From Sphingobacterium sp. SGG-5 (GTDB taxonomy: Bacteria; Bacteroidota; Bacteroidia; Sphingobacteriales; Sphingobacteriaceae): a stretch of 64,000 nucleotides of DNA. Positions 43,210-52,102 of the stretch are shown piece after piece (position 1 is the stretch's first letter; every line of letters starts with the position of its first letter). The position numbers were made by a program, and so were the translations under genes. The stretch lies in NCBI RefSeq assembly GCF_011043525.1, contig NZ_JAAKGO010000008.1:1-64000 (forward strand), in the 5' to 3' direction. The notes below the pieces were generated by a model. It was given only the letters and a program-made list of their open reading frames with translations, did not search any database and was not told the origin of the DNA.

Positions 43210-43977
43210 ATGGATAAATTCATACAGGATGGTCAGGATCCCAAGGTTGTTGAAAAGATATATAAGAAAATCATCGATATGCTGACCCATGGCGAAGCAA
43301 TCAATTATATCGCCATACAGAAGAAACCGGCAGTGACCTTGTTTCCGGATAGCATAACGATCAGTAATAAGCGGATTTTTTTGTGTGAGTTTACCAAATT
43401 GGGGCTGGCCACGAATTTTGAGATTTTCTCCTGGACAGACATTAAGGATATCGCCTTTAAAGAAGAAATATTTGGTTCCAAAGTGACCGTCATACCCTTT
43501 ACGGGAGAGAATTTGAGCATTGACTACATTCCGAAGGTGCAAGCCAGAAAGTTATACCAGCTCATTAAGGATGCACTGGAAAACGGTAAGGATGTGGTAG
43601 TCAAAGAAGGACATCACGCTCCTGTCGCTCCTCCCGTGATGTCGACAAATGCAGAAGGCAAAGTGCCTTCAATCAATGATATGTATCGCCAGCGGGCAGC
43701 AGATAAAGAAGATTCTACCGAGCTAACGGAAGCAAACGATGATGATACCTCAGTAGAAGAAGAAAAGTTTCCAATCGAGGATGCGACGGCGGTAGATGTG
43801 GGTGCTCCGGATCCTCTTGTTGAGAAGGAGGAAGCGCCTATTGTAAATCAGCCCTTGACAGAAGAAGATGATGAACTGACGTTGAAACTTAAAAAACTAA
43901 AAAGTCTCTACGATAAACAGCTCATAACGAGAGCGGAATACGAAAGCAAAAAATCTGAACTTCTTTCTCAATTATAG
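43210..43977 (+). CDS. PH-like domain protein with C-terminal SHOCT-type motif
   Basis: A 255-residue soluble protein. Residues about 10-120 look like a bacterial PH-like (YokE-type) domain (LFPDSITISNKRIFLCEF, TDIKDIAFKE, IPKVQARKLYQLI). A charged, low-complexity linker (about 140-225, rich in Glu/Asp) leads to a SHOCT motif at the end (LKKLKSLYDKQLITRAEYESKKSELL), a short helix hairpin common at the C-termini of bacterial proteins and thought to mediate oligomerisation. Function unknown. Six bases before lnt, probably co-transcribed; AGAAGGAA before the ATG is a possible ribosome-binding site. Confidence 0.7.
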   Translation: MDKFIQDGQDPKVVEKIYKKIIDMLTHGEAINYIAIQKKPAVTLFPDSITISNKRIFLCEFTKLGLATNFEIFSWTDIKDIAFKEEIFGSKVTVIPFTGENLSIDYIPKVQARKLYQLIKDALENGKDVVVKEGHHAPVAPPVMSTNAEGKVPSINDMYRQRAADKEDSTELTEANDDDTSVEEEKFPIEDATAVDVGAPDPLVEKEEAPIVNQPLTEEDDELTLKLKKLKSLYDKQLITRAEYESKKSELLSQL

Positions 43978-43982
43978 TATAC

Positions 43983-45596
43983 GTGAAAAACAACTATTTA
44001 TTAGCGCTGCTGAGTGCCTTCATACTGTGGTTGGCCTGGCCACCTATACCCTACAGTAGCTTTCTCCTATGGATAGGTTTTGTACCGTTACTGGTCGCTG
44101 TCGAACGGGTTATGCGTAGCGATGTTGACAAGAAAGGAAGAAAAATATTTGGACTGGCTTTTCTGACGGGAGTCGTCTGGAATACCGCTTCGATCTATTG
44201 GGTATTTCATGCTATGCATGCCTATTTGCCGACGGTGGTATCTTTACTGATTGCCTTAATACCGTTTTGTCTGGCACCCCTGCTCATGGCCACGGCATTT
44301 CGATTATACTATCAATTGCGTAAACGTTGGGCGATAGGATGGAGTTTCATGGGGTTGGTCTCCTTTTGGATCGCCTATGAATACCTTCATCAGTCCTGGG
44401 ATTTGGCTTTTCCTTGGATGACCTTGGGCAATGGCTTTGCCAATTTTCATGAAATCGTGCAGTGGTATAGTATTACGGGCGTATATGGAGGTACGCTGTG
44501 GATCTGGGGAATTAATATTCTGCTGTTTCTTTTATATTGGCAAAAGACACAAAAGGTATATATTCTGCCCCAACGTAGACTGGCGATAGCAACAATCGCC
44601 GCGATTGTTATCCCTGTGACGGTATCTTTGGTTCAATACTCCGGCTATAAGGAACATGTTAATCCTTCGGATGTGGTTGTTGTGCAACCTAATATCGATC
44701 CTTATGGAAAATTCGGTTCTATTCCTCCTGAAGAGCAGTTGCAACGGCTTATGGAACTTTCCGCCAGCGTAGCTCGACCGAATACCGAGTTTTTTGTCTG
44801 GCCGGAGACTGCTATTTCCGCGCGTGGGGGAATTAATGAAGAGGAGTTCCGGTCTTATCCGAGCTACCAGTCCATCGTAGACTTTTTAGGCAATTATCGC
44901 AACGGCAATGTCTTGTCCGGAATAGAAAGTTATGCTTTGTTCCCGGAGCAACAGACACGTACGGCCCGATCTTTTGCCGGGCAGTATGTTGATAGTTACA
45001 ATGCTGCGGTGCTTATCGACGGCTCGAGCAAGCTTCAGTTTTACCATAAGTCTAAGTTGGTACCGGGTGTCGAGCAGATGCCATTCGGTGGCGTTCTGGA
45101 ATTTATGAAGCCGCTTTTTAAACATTTTGGTGGTACTACCGGTGGATATGGACGAGATACTGAACCTTCAGTTTTTTATGCCCAAAGTGGGATAGGAGCG
45201 GCGCCGGTCATTTGTTATGAATCGATTTGGGGTAATTATGTGCGTCAGTATGTGCAAAAGGGAGCCCAGTTTATTGCGGTTGTCACCAATGACGGCTGGT
45301 GGGAAGATACATCAGGAAAAGACCAGCACTTGGATTACGCCCGGTTACGTGCGATCGAGAACCGTCGTTGGGTGGTTCGTTCAGCTAATACGGGTATATC
45401 AGGATTTATCAACCAACGTGGCGATATCGTCCAGCGTACCGAATGGTGGGTGCCCGCAGCGCTTCATCAGGAAATTAATCTTAATGAGGAACTGACTATT
45501 TATACAAGGATAGGGGATGTAGTGGTGTATCTGGCATTGGTAGGAGGAATATTATCACTTTTCAGTTTATGGTTGCCTATAACAAAATCGAAATAA
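43983..45596 (+). CDS. lnt: Apolipoprotein N-acyltransferase
   Basis: A 537-residue inner-membrane enzyme adding the third acyl chain to lipoproteins. Eight hydrophobic segments (residues about 1-215) are followed by a nitrilase-like domain with the catalytic triad: Glu in VWPETA, Lys in HKSKLVPG and Cys in ICYESIWG. A last TM helix is at the C-terminus. It begins with GTG at 43983, six bases after the previous gene; no in-frame ATG is nearer. It supports the many lipoproteins predicted in the heparan sulfate locus. Confidence 0.93.
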   Translation: MKNNYLLALLSAFILWLAWPPIPYSSFLLWIGFVPLLVAVERVMRSDVDKKGRKIFGLAFLTGVVWNTASIYWVFHAMHAYLPTVVSLLIALIPFCLAPLLMATAFRLYYQLRKRWAIGWSFMGLVSFWIAYEYLHQSWDLAFPWMTLGNGFANFHEIVQWYSITGVYGGTLWIWGINILLFLLYWQKTQKVYILPQRRLAIATIAAIVIPVTVSLVQYSGYKEHVNPSDVVVVQPNIDPYGKFGSIPPEEQLQRLMELSASVARPNTEFFVWPETAISARGGINEEEFRSYPSYQSIVDFLGNYRNGNVLSGIESYALFPEQQTRTARSFAGQYVDSYNAAVLIDGSSKLQFYHKSKLVPGVEQMPFGGVLEFMKPLFKHFGGTTGGYGRDTEPSVFYAQSGIGAAPVICYESIWGNYVRQYVQKGAQFIAVVTNDGWWEDTSGKDQHLDYARLRAIENRRWVVRSANTGISGFINQRGDIVQRTEWWVPAALHQEINLNEELTIYTRIGDVVVYLALVGGILSLFSLWLPITKSK

Positions 45597-45620
45597 TTCC
45601 ATATTTCGTGGGCAAATCCC

Positions 45621-45628
45621 TAATTTTG
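45621..45628 (+). promoter_or_regulatory. -7 box placed 4 bases before the cysteine desulfurase start (predicted leaderless)
   Basis: TAATTTTG matches TAnnTTTG and is followed by CATC and the ATG at 45633. As for rsmI, no 5' leader of useful length is possible if this box is used. Confidence 0.5.
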
Positions 45629-45632
45629 CATC

Positions 45633-46763
45633 ATGCAAATATATTTAGACAATGCCGCGACCACACCCTTAGACCCAGAGGTTATTGACGTGATGGTCGA
45701 GGTCATGAAGGACGACTTTGGTAACCCTTCTTCTATACATGCGCATGGCCGCCGTGCGAAAACAATTGTCGAAAAAGCGCGTAAAACCATTGCCCAACTG
45801 CTCCATGCTTCTCCTGCAGAAATTTTCTTTACGTCGGGTGGAACAGAAGCGGATAATATGGCAATTGTTCGATCTGTGGAAGATTTGGGTGTTACGAATA
45901 TCATCACTTCTGCAGTAGAGCACCATGCTGTTTTGCATACCGTGGAAGAACTGGAAAAGACGGGAAAGGTGTTTCTCCACCTGGTGCAGTTGGATGCGAC
46001 GGGTAATGTAGATTATGAACATCTGGAACAGCTATTGGCTGCTCATCCGAAAGCATTGGTGTCTTTAATGCATGCAAATAACGAATTGGGTAATCTCACG
46101 GACATTCAGCGGGTGTCTGAGCTGTGTCAACAATATAACGCTGTATTCCACTCGGATACCGTGCAGACCATGGGGCATTATCCGCATGACTTATCGCAAT
46201 TGCACATTGATTTTATTACCGGCGCGGCGCACAAGTTTCACGGTCCGAAGGGTGTAGGCTTCTTATATATCAATTCAAAAAATAAGATTAAACCTTTCAT
46301 CTACGGGGGAGCGCAAGAGCGTAATATGCGAGGTGGTACCGAGAATGTATATGGTATTGTCGGCTTGGCGAAGGCTTTGGAAATCGCCTATCGTGATATG
46401 GAGGAACATCGGGCTTATATACAGGGATTGAAAGATTACATGATAACACGGCTTCAGGAGGTTATTCCGGATGTCCGTTTCAATGGTAATGTCGATGCGG
46501 ATCAATCCTTATACACAGTGCTGAACGTGTCTTTGCCTTGTACGGATATGGATGATATGTTGTTGTTTAATCTGGATATCGATGGGATATCGGTGTCGGG
46601 CGGCAGTGCTTGCAGTTCGGGGTCGAATATTGGTTCACATGTGCTTCAGGCGATACAAGCAAAGAATGATCGGCCTGCTATCCGCTTTTCTTTCAGTAAA
46701 AACAATACGCGAGCGGAGATCGATATTGTGGTTGCGAAACTGCAGGAGATTTGTAGGGGATAA
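45633..46763 (+). CDS. Cysteine desulfurase, NifS/IscS-like class V aminotransferase
   Basis: A 376-residue PLP enzyme: IYLDNAATTPLDPEV start, FTSGGTEADN (cofactor phosphate), AVEHHAV, MHANNELGN, Schiff-base Lys in GAAHKFHGPKG and the catalytic Cys loop SGGSACSSGSNIGSHV. It takes sulfur from cysteine for Fe-S clusters or thio-modified tRNA. The ordinary SACSSG loop puts it with group I NifS/IscS enzymes. No iscU or sufE lies next to it here, so I cannot say which pathway it serves. Ends 1 base before the convergent cbpM gene. Confidence 0.92.
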   Translation: MQIYLDNAATTPLDPEVIDVMVEVMKDDFGNPSSIHAHGRRAKTIVEKARKTIAQLLHASPAEIFFTSGGTEADNMAIVRSVEDLGVTNIITSAVEHHAVLHTVEELEKTGKVFLHLVQLDATGNVDYEHLEQLLAAHPKALVSLMHANNELGNLTDIQRVSELCQQYNAVFHSDTVQTMGHYPHDLSQLHIDFITGAAHKFHGPKGVGFLYINSKNKIKPFIYGGAQERNMRGGTENVYGIVGLAKALEIAYRDMEEHRAYIQGLKDYMITRLQEVIPDVRFNGNVDADQSLYTVLNVSLPCTDMDDMLLFNLDIDGISVSGGSACSSGSNIGSHVLQAIQAKNDRPAIRFSFSKNNTRAEIDIVVAKLQEICRG

Positions 46764-46764
46764 A

Positions 46765-47037
46765 TTACCCACGTTTTAGAGCCCGAACTTCCTGTTGTAA
46801 CTGTTCGATACGCTCCAAAAGGCGTGAAACTACTTCAATACCTTGCATGTTGAGCTCTAGATCGTAATGCCAATTGGAGAACTTTTCAATCAAGGGTAAT
46901 TGCTCTTCATCGATGCAATCCTGCTCATTCTCGAGGATGATTTCAATGAGTCCATTACGATAGAGTTCGTATATAAAGGTTTCTTCGAGTCGATGAACTC
47001 GACAGATGTCGACGATTTTGAATAAAGTACGTTCCAT
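46765..47037 (-). CDS. cbpM: Chaperone modulator CbpM-like MerR-type protein
   Basis: A 90-residue protein: a short winged-helix start (FKIVDICRVHRLEETFIYELYRNGLIE) then a helical coiled-coil end (SRLLERIEQLQQEVRALKRG). In E. coli CbpM binds the J domain of CbpA and inhibits it. Here it is directly downstream of the CbpA-like gene (4 bases), the usual pairing, which supports the assignment despite weak sequence conservation. Confidence 0.85.
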   Translation of the reverse strand: MERTLFKIVDICRVHRLEETFIYELYRNGLIEIILENEQDCIDEEQLPLIEKFSNWHYDLELNMQGIEVVSRLLERIEQLQQEVRALKRG

Positions 47038-47041
47038 AGCG

Positions 47042-47956
47042 CTACTTACTGATGTCTGCTAATTGTTGTATAAGTTTCTTCTGTTCCTCGTTCAGATTCG
47101 TCGGCAGCTTAACCAACACCTCCGCATAGAAATCGCCGAAACTATCCTCTTTTTTATAAACTGGAAAGCCTTTTCCCCGAAGCCTGATCTTGGTGCCACT
47201 TTGCGTTTCCGGTTTTATTTTAACTTTGATCTTCCCCGACAACGTTTCTACGATGGCCTCGCCCCCCAAAAGCGCCGTATAGAGGTCAATTTCTACTTTG
47301 GAATAAAGATCATTTCCTTTCCGTTGAAAGCGCGGGTCACTCTTTACGAGAAAAGTAATGTAAAGATCGCCTTTTGGTCCACCATTCGTTCCTTCGGAAC
47401 CCTGACCTTTCAGCCGGATCTTTTGGCCGTCTTCCACACCTGCCGGAATGGTGATACGGATATTTTTGCCATTAATCGTAAACGTCTGTTGGTGGGTTGT
47501 TGCAGCCTGGGATAACGTCAATTCGACTTCAGCCTGATAATCTTGTCCGCGATAGGCACTTCTCCGTCCACCACCAAAGCGTGAGCCGAACATCTGTTCG
47601 AAAAAGTCGGAGTACTCGCCCGTATCGTAGTTGCCGCTGTAGTTGAAGTCAAAACCCTCGAAAGGATTTTGGGTACGGCCACCACCTGACTGTTGGCGAT
47701 ACTGCTGCTGTGCACGGTCGTATTCTTCACCATGCTTCCAGTTTTCACCATACTGGTCATATTTTTTTCTCTTTTCCGGATCGGTCAATACTTCGTTCGC
47801 TTCATTGAGTTCCTGGAACTTCTTTTTCGCCTCTTCGTCATTGGGATTTAAATCCGGATGATATTTACGTGCGAGCTTGCGATACGCTTTTTTGATGTCG
47901 TCCGGACTGGCCGACTTGTCAAGTCCTAATACCTTATAATAATCTAAAAAAGCCAT
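47042..47956 (-). CDS. cbpA: DnaJ-class co-chaperone CbpA-like
   Basis: A 304-residue type B J protein. N-terminal J domain with HPD in [10 protein letters not shown] (residues 5-70), a Gly/Gln/Arg/Tyr-rich linker (about 75-150), then two DnaJ C-terminal beta domains ([18 protein letters not shown]..., [22 protein letters not shown]). No zinc-finger cysteine repeats, so CbpA rather than DnaJ. It delivers substrates to DnaK and stimulates its ATPase; CbpA is also nucleoid-associated in E. coli. AGGAG lies a short distance before its ATG. Confidence 0.93.
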   Translation of the reverse strand: MAFLDYYKVLGLDKSASPDDIKKAYRKLARKYHPDLNPNDEEAKKKFQELNEANEVLTDPEKRKKYDQYGENWKHGEEYDRAQQQYRQQSGGGRTQNPFEGFDFNYSGNYDTGEYSDFFEQMFGSRFGGGRRSAYRGQDYQAEVELTLSQAATTHQQTFTINGKNIRITIPAGVEDGQKIRLKGQGSEGTNGGPKGDLYITFLVKSDPRFQRKGNDLYSKVEIDLYTALLGGEAIVETLSGKIKVKIKPETQSGTKIRLRGKGFPVYKKEDSFGDFYAEVLVKLPTNLNEEQKKLIQQLADISK

Positions 47957-48092
47957 ATTGTGTTGTTATCTCCTGTTAATTTACGGCATATCATACAACA
48001 AAACAAAAGCGGCTTTAGTTTTTCTGCCAAGAAAACGAAAAAGTCCTATTTGTTTTCGTAAATTTAATGTGCGAAGAATGGCATATTGAGAA

Positions 48093-48605
48093 ATGGACAA
48101 TGAAACTTTATTTGTAGAAAGACAAAGATTTAAGCAATGGTGGATTTGGTTAATCCTGCTGATCCTTAATGGGTTTTTCCTCTACGGTGTTTTTAAACAA
48201 GTTGTCGGTGGACAGCAATTTGGTGATAAGCCGATGAGCGACACTGAACTTTTAATAGCTACGGGACTGACCATCATATTGACATTGTTATTTGTTAGCT
48301 GTCGTCTTGTCACCCAAGTTAAAGTAGATGGAATATATGTTCGTTTCTTTCCTTTTCACCTCAAATATAAACGTTATCCTTGGGATATCTTGACCAAGTG
48401 TTATGTCAGAGTGTATTCGCCGATAAGCGAATATGGAGGTTGGGGATTGCGGTTTAGTTTCTTTGGAAAAGGCAAGGCATATAATGTTTCGGGCAACAAG
48501 GGGTTGCAGCTTGAGTTTACCAACGGTAAGAAACTACTTATTGGCACAAACAAATCAGAAGAACTTATTAAAATATTACATCAGATTGGCCAATTGAAGT
48601 CCTAA
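48093..48605 (+). CDS. Predicted inner-membrane protein of unknown function
   Basis: 170 residues with two membrane helices (WIWLILLILNGFFLYGVF at about 17-35, ELLIATGLTIILTLLFVSC at about 52-70) and a C-terminal part of beta character like a bacterial PH-like domain (VKVDGIYVRFFPFH...KYKRYPWDI...GWGLRFS...LQLEFTNGKKLLIGT). I recall similar proteins in Bacteroidota but no known role. Alone on the + strand between cbpA and the riboswitch-controlled gene; the stretch 48606-48672 holds nothing clear. Confidence 0.6.
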   Translation: MDNETLFVERQRFKQWWIWLILLILNGFFLYGVFKQVVGGQQFGDKPMSDTELLIATGLTIILTLLFVSCRLVTQVKVDGIYVRFFPFHLKYKRYPWDILTKCYVRVYSPISEYGGWGLRFSFFGKGKAYNVSGNKGLQLEFTNGKKLLIGTNKSEELIKILHQIGQLKS

Positions 48606-48672
48606 GAAGCTTCCAATAAAACCAAGAGATCGATTTTGCTGTTAAGCATACGTGAATATAAAGCATTTTATG

Positions 48673-48680
48673 TAAGTTTG
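48673..48680 (+). promoter_or_regulatory. -7 box of the riboswitch-controlled gene
   Basis: TAAGTTTG matches TAnnTTTG exactly. Transcription from it would begin about 7-10 bases later, just ahead of the riboswitch aptamer starting at 48695, so the box and the RNA fit together. No -33 box is convincing. Confidence 0.6.
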
Positions 48681-48694
48681 CAGCAGACAAAAAA

Positions 48695-48777
48695 GGAAAT
48701 GGTGTTCTTCCTTACCCAACCGCTCCAAAAAAGCTGATGACGCCTGATTAATTAAATGTTGACAATTTAATCAGGTG
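48695..48777 (+). promoter_or_regulatory. Fluoride riboswitch (crcB motif) with start-site hairpin
   Basis: Aptamer 48695-48746 fits the fluoride (crcB) consensus: GGAA/TTCC stem (48695-48698 with 48708-48711) around ATGGTGTTC, then AACCGCT, short GCT/AGC stem, and GCTGATGACGCC. The pseudoknot forms between GGTGT (48701-48705) and ACGCC (48740-48744). Downstream, CGCCTGATTAA (48741-48751) pairs with TTAATCAGGTG (48767-48777), a hairpin ending four bases before the ATG of the CLC gene. The two pairings share CGCC, so fluoride binding should open the translation start. Mechanism is inferred from the base pairing. Confidence 0.9.
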
Positions 48778-48781
48778 CGCC

Positions 48782-50095
48782 ATGTCTAAATACAAACAAA
48801 GTACAATTCGTAGAAAGATAAACCTCTCCACTCGATTATTCTTTCGTAAATACCCCGCCATTTCTTATATCATTAGGTGGTTTTTCATCAGTTTGTTTAT
48901 CGGCGCGTGTATTGGCAGTGCTTCGGCCGGCTTTCTGATTTCGTTGGATTGGGCAACCGATTTTCGGGAAAATCATCTTTGGTTGATTGCCTTGCTTCCT
49001 GTTGGAGGTCTGCTCATTGGACTCCTCTATCATTACTTGGGTAAAGATGCCGAACAAGGTAATAATCTTCTGATCGACACTATCCATCAACCGAAACGGA
49101 TCATACCTTTCCGTATGGCCCCGTTTGTGTATATCGGAACTATTGCTACCCATTTCTTTGGAGGTTCAGCAGGGCGGGAGGGAACGGCCTTACAGATGGC
49201 TGGGGCGATTGCGGACCAATTTTCAAAACCATTCCGCCTCTCATCCCCGGACAGGGTGATACTCATCATAGCGGCGATTGCTGGGGGATTTGGATCCGTA
49301 TTCGGTACACCCTTAGCGGGTGCAATTTTTGGTCTGGAGTTTTTTCTTTTGGGGCGTATCCGGTATAACGCTATTTTCCCGGCTTTCATGACGGCGATAA
49401 TCGCCGATTTGGTCACAAGGCTTTGGCAGGCACAACATACGCATTATCATATTGATGTCGTTCCCGATATTTCACTCCTTCCAGTCGTTTATGCTGTTAT
49501 AGTTGGGGTTTTCTGTGGGCTATGTGCTGCTACATTTAGCAAGATGGTTCACAAAGCAGGCCGTATATTTAAGTCTACGATTGCCTATCCGCCATTGCGG
49601 CCTTTTGTCGGAGGTATTCTTGTTGCGTCTGCCGTGTGGGCTATAGGTACTACAAAATATATCGGCTTGGGCATTCCGACAATTGTTGATTCGTTCGAGC
49701 AGCAACTGCCGGCGTATGATTTTGCGGTGAAAATGATTTTTACTATTGTCACGCTTTCGGCAGGGTTTAAAGGTGGGGAAGTGACACCATTGTTTTTTAT
49801 TGGAGCAACTTTGGGGAATGCGTTGGCCTATTTTATTCCCCTGCCCGTAGATCTCCTTGCTGGCATGGGTTTTGTCGCCGTTTTCGCGGGAGCTACGAAT
49901 ACACCTTTAGCATGTAGCATCATGGCGATAGAGCTTTTCGGTGCTGATTGCGGCATGTATGTGGCTATTGCCTGTATAGTTTCCTATTTGCTGTCAGGGC
50001 ATAGCAGTATTTACCGAAGCCAACTTATCGGTGAACCTAAAAATCGGCGGTTTTGGCACCATGAAGGTAAGCGGATAAATGATCTTCCCTCTTAA
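48782..50095 (+). CDS. CLC-F type fluoride/proton antiporter (eriC-F)
   Basis: A 437-residue CLC-family carrier with about ten to twelve membrane helices. The selectivity-filter site has GNNLL (residues 93-97), not the GSGIP of chloride CLCs, GREGT carries the gating Glu133, and a second acidic residue, Glu333, lies in GFKGGEVTP. Glutamates 200 residues apart match what I recall of Enterococcus CLC-F (118 and 318). With the fluoride riboswitch directly in front, it is best read as a fluoride exporter and not a chloride channel. It ends with a 4-base tail overlap with the convergent M28 gene. Confidence 0.88.
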   Translation: MSKYKQSTIRRKINLSTRLFFRKYPAISYIIRWFFISLFIGACIGSASAGFLISLDWATDFRENHLWLIALLPVGGLLIGLLYHYLGKDAEQGNNLLIDTIHQPKRIIPFRMAPFVYIGTIATHFFGGSAGREGTALQMAGAIADQFSKPFRLSSPDRVILIIAAIAGGFGSVFGTPLAGAIFGLEFFLLGRIRYNAIFPAFMTAIIADLVTRLWQAQHTHYHIDVVPDISLLPVVYAVIVGVFCGLCAATFSKMVHKAGRIFKSTIAYPPLRPFVGGILVASAVWAIGTTKYIGLGIPTIVDSFEQQLPAYDFAVKMIFTIVTLSAGFKGGEVTPLFFIGATLGNALAYFIPLPVDLLAGMGFVAVFAGATNTPLACSIMAIELFGADCGMYVAIACIVSYLLSGHSSIYRSQLIGEPKNRRFWHHEGKRINDLPS

Positions 50096-51657
50096 TCGAT
50101 ATCTACCCGAGGTCTGTTTTCGCGATTGGCGATATCCCATACCACATGAAAAATAAGTTTCTCTCGTTTGACCATCATTGGAAAATCGATTTTATCCACG
50201 GTATCTTCGGGGGTATGATAATGCGGGTGTAACCCCGAGAAGAAGAAGAGGGAAGGGATGCCTTGTTGGGCAAAATTATAATGATCTGAGCGATAGTATA
50301 GACGTAAAGGATCCTTGGGATTATTATACATGTCGTCCAATTCGAGTTGGATTGTACGGTTGGCGTCTTGGAGGATAGGTTTTAGGTCTGTACTTAATTT
50401 GTTTGTTCCAATAACGTGTATGTAATTATGATTGCCATTCAGATGCTTGTCATCAATACGACCGATCATGTCGATGTTAATGCAGGCAACGGTATTGCGC
50501 AAAGGTAAAACAGGGTTTTCGACGTAATACTTGGAACCCAAAAGGCCGCGCTCTTCGGCAGCCCATGCGACAAACAGTATACTCCGGCGAGGACCGTGAC
50601 CTTCCTTTTTGGCTTGAGCAAAAGTCCGTGCCAATTCCAACACAGCTACAGTACCACTACCATTGTCGTCTGCACCCGGGAAATATGTACTGTCGGGAAG
50701 TATGCCGTCATGGTCATAGTGTGCACAGACGACGATAATTTCCTCTTTCAGATCTGTTCCTTCAATCAACCCTAACACGTTTGGATCATGCAACTTTTCG
50801 GATAGAATACCCATGCGAGCGTGCAGACTTAACGGAATGTTGGAGATTACTGGTTTAAGTGTGCTGGTTACGGTATTTTTGAACTCTTGTAAAGAAGTTT
50901 GTGCCTGTTTTAGCATTTCATCTGCAATGGACTCCGTAATATAGACAACGGGCGCTTCTTGTGAAACATCTTTGGGTTCGACTGTTCCCTCATCCAGCTG
51001 AATACGACCGAGCAAATTGCGGTTATTACCCTGCTGTATGATTTGTTGGGCCATTTTCCCTGTTGCCAGAATGAGCTGGGGTTTATGTTTGAGCAATGCT
51101 TGGATACGTTTGAATCGGTTGACCGACCATTCCGATTTATATTTTTTACCGGTTATCACCGAATGTCCATTACCGTCCATGGGTTCGTCTTCGTTGAGCA
51201 GCAAGACGACTTTTCCCTTGATATCAATTCCTTTTAACTCATTGTATTTGGAATCTTGTATACCGTAGCCAATAAAAACAATTTCTTTGGCTTGGAAATC
51301 CTGAAAGGTGTTGTCACCTTGTACGAAATATTCCCGACCATATGCCAGCGGTATATTGCTTATTCTAAATTCATTGACCTTATAAGATGTTCTTCGTAAA
51401 GCAACGGGCTGGAAGTAGGAGTCCTTAACTATGGGTATAAGCCCATAGTCCTTAAAATGATCCGCGATATAGCGCGCAGCCTTTTGACCTCCAGCTTGGC
51501 CTGTTCCGCGTCCTTCATAGGATTTAGAAGAGAGTACGGTCAGATGTTCTTTTGCCGGCTCCTCCTTTAATTCTTCCACATAACGAGACGGACTCTGCGC
51601 TAACGTGCAGCTGTTCGTCAGGAACACAATAAAGAATAAACTCAGAAACGGCTTCAT
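50092..51657 (-). CDS. M28-family metallopeptidase with PA domain, exported lipoprotein
   Basis: A 521-residue secreted aminopeptidase-like protein with a lipobox-like signal (FLTNSC, or cleavage at AQ). A protease-associated insertion lies at about 100-260. Two-zinc site: HYDHDG (His, Asp), GADDNGSG (bridging Asp), AEERGL (Glu pair), DMIGR (Asp) and PHYHTPEDT (His). Such enzymes remove N-terminal residues from peptides in the periplasm or at the surface. It is the last gene of a long - strand cluster; it starts 3 bases after rpiB. Confidence 0.9.
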   Translation of the reverse strand: MKPFLSLFFIVFLTNSCTLAQSPSRYVEELKEEPAKEHLTVLSSKSYEGRGTGQAGGQKAARYIADHFKDYGLIPIVKDSYFQPVALRRTSYKVNEFRISNIPLAYGREYFVQGDNTFQDFQAKEIVFIGYGIQDSKYNELKGIDIKGKVVLLLNEDEPMDGNGHSVITGKKYKSEWSVNRFKRIQALLKHKPQLILATGKMAQQIIQQGNNRNLLGRIQLDEGTVEPKDVSQEAPVVYITESIADEMLKQAQTSLQEFKNTVTSTLKPVISNIPLSLHARMGILSEKLHDPNVLGLIEGTDLKEEIIVVCAHYDHDGILPDSTYFPGADDNGSGTVAVLELARTFAQAKKEGHGPRRSILFVAWAAEERGLLGSKYYVENPVLPLRNTVACINIDMIGRIDDKHLNGNHNYIHVIGTNKLSTDLKPILQDANRTIQLELDDMYNNPKDPLRLYYRSDHYNFAQQGIPSLFFFSGLHPHYHTPEDTVDKIDFPMMVKREKLIFHVVWDIANRENRPRVDID

Positions 51658-51660
51658 AAT

Positions 51661-52092
51661 CTACGCACAGGAAATCTTATTGACACGGTTAGCATGTCGA
51701 CCACCTTCAAAATCAGTAGTGGTGAAGGTCGTCACAATCTTTTTGCTCAGGTCCATGTCTATAAACCTTGCTGGAATACATAAGATATTAGCATTATTGT
51801 GCTGACGGGCCAAAGCTGCAATTTCATTTTGCCAGGCTATGGCAGCGCGTACCCCTTGATGTTTGTTAGCCGTAATGGCAACACCATTGGCACTGCCACA
51901 GATCAATATCCCCAATGTATGTTCACCATTTTCAATAGCACTGGCGACCGGATGTGCATAATCCGGATAGTCTACTGAATCGGCATTCGACGGACCATAA
52001 TCCTGCACGTCGTGTCCGAGATGCTTTAAATGATTAATGATTTCTGTTTTATAATCAAAACCGGCATGGTCGCTTCCAATGGCTATTTTCAT
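51661..52092 (-). CDS. rpiB: Ribose 5-phosphate isomerase B
   Basis: A 143-residue RpiB/LacB-type isomerase that interconverts ribose 5-phosphate and ribulose 5-phosphate. GSDHAGFD at the start carries the sugar-phosphate site, CGSANGVAITANK contains the catalytic Cys and its loop, RAAIAWQ follows, and HNNANILCIPAR is the typical C-terminal part. Cytoplasmic pentose phosphate enzyme. It lies 10 bases after tatC in the same operon. Confidence 0.95.
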   Translation of the reverse strand: MKIAIGSDHAGFDYKTEIINHLKHLGHDVQDYGPSNADSVDYPDYAHPVASAIENGEHTLGILICGSANGVAITANKHQGVRAAIAWQNEIAALARQHNNANILCIPARFIDMDLSKKIVTTFTTTDFEGGRHANRVNKISCA

Positions 52093-52102
52093 GATTTTTA
52101 GT

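Noticed and set aside
48782-50095. Chloride channel/EriC annotation
   Set aside because: Filter motif GNNLL and the fluoride riboswitch argue for CLC-F.
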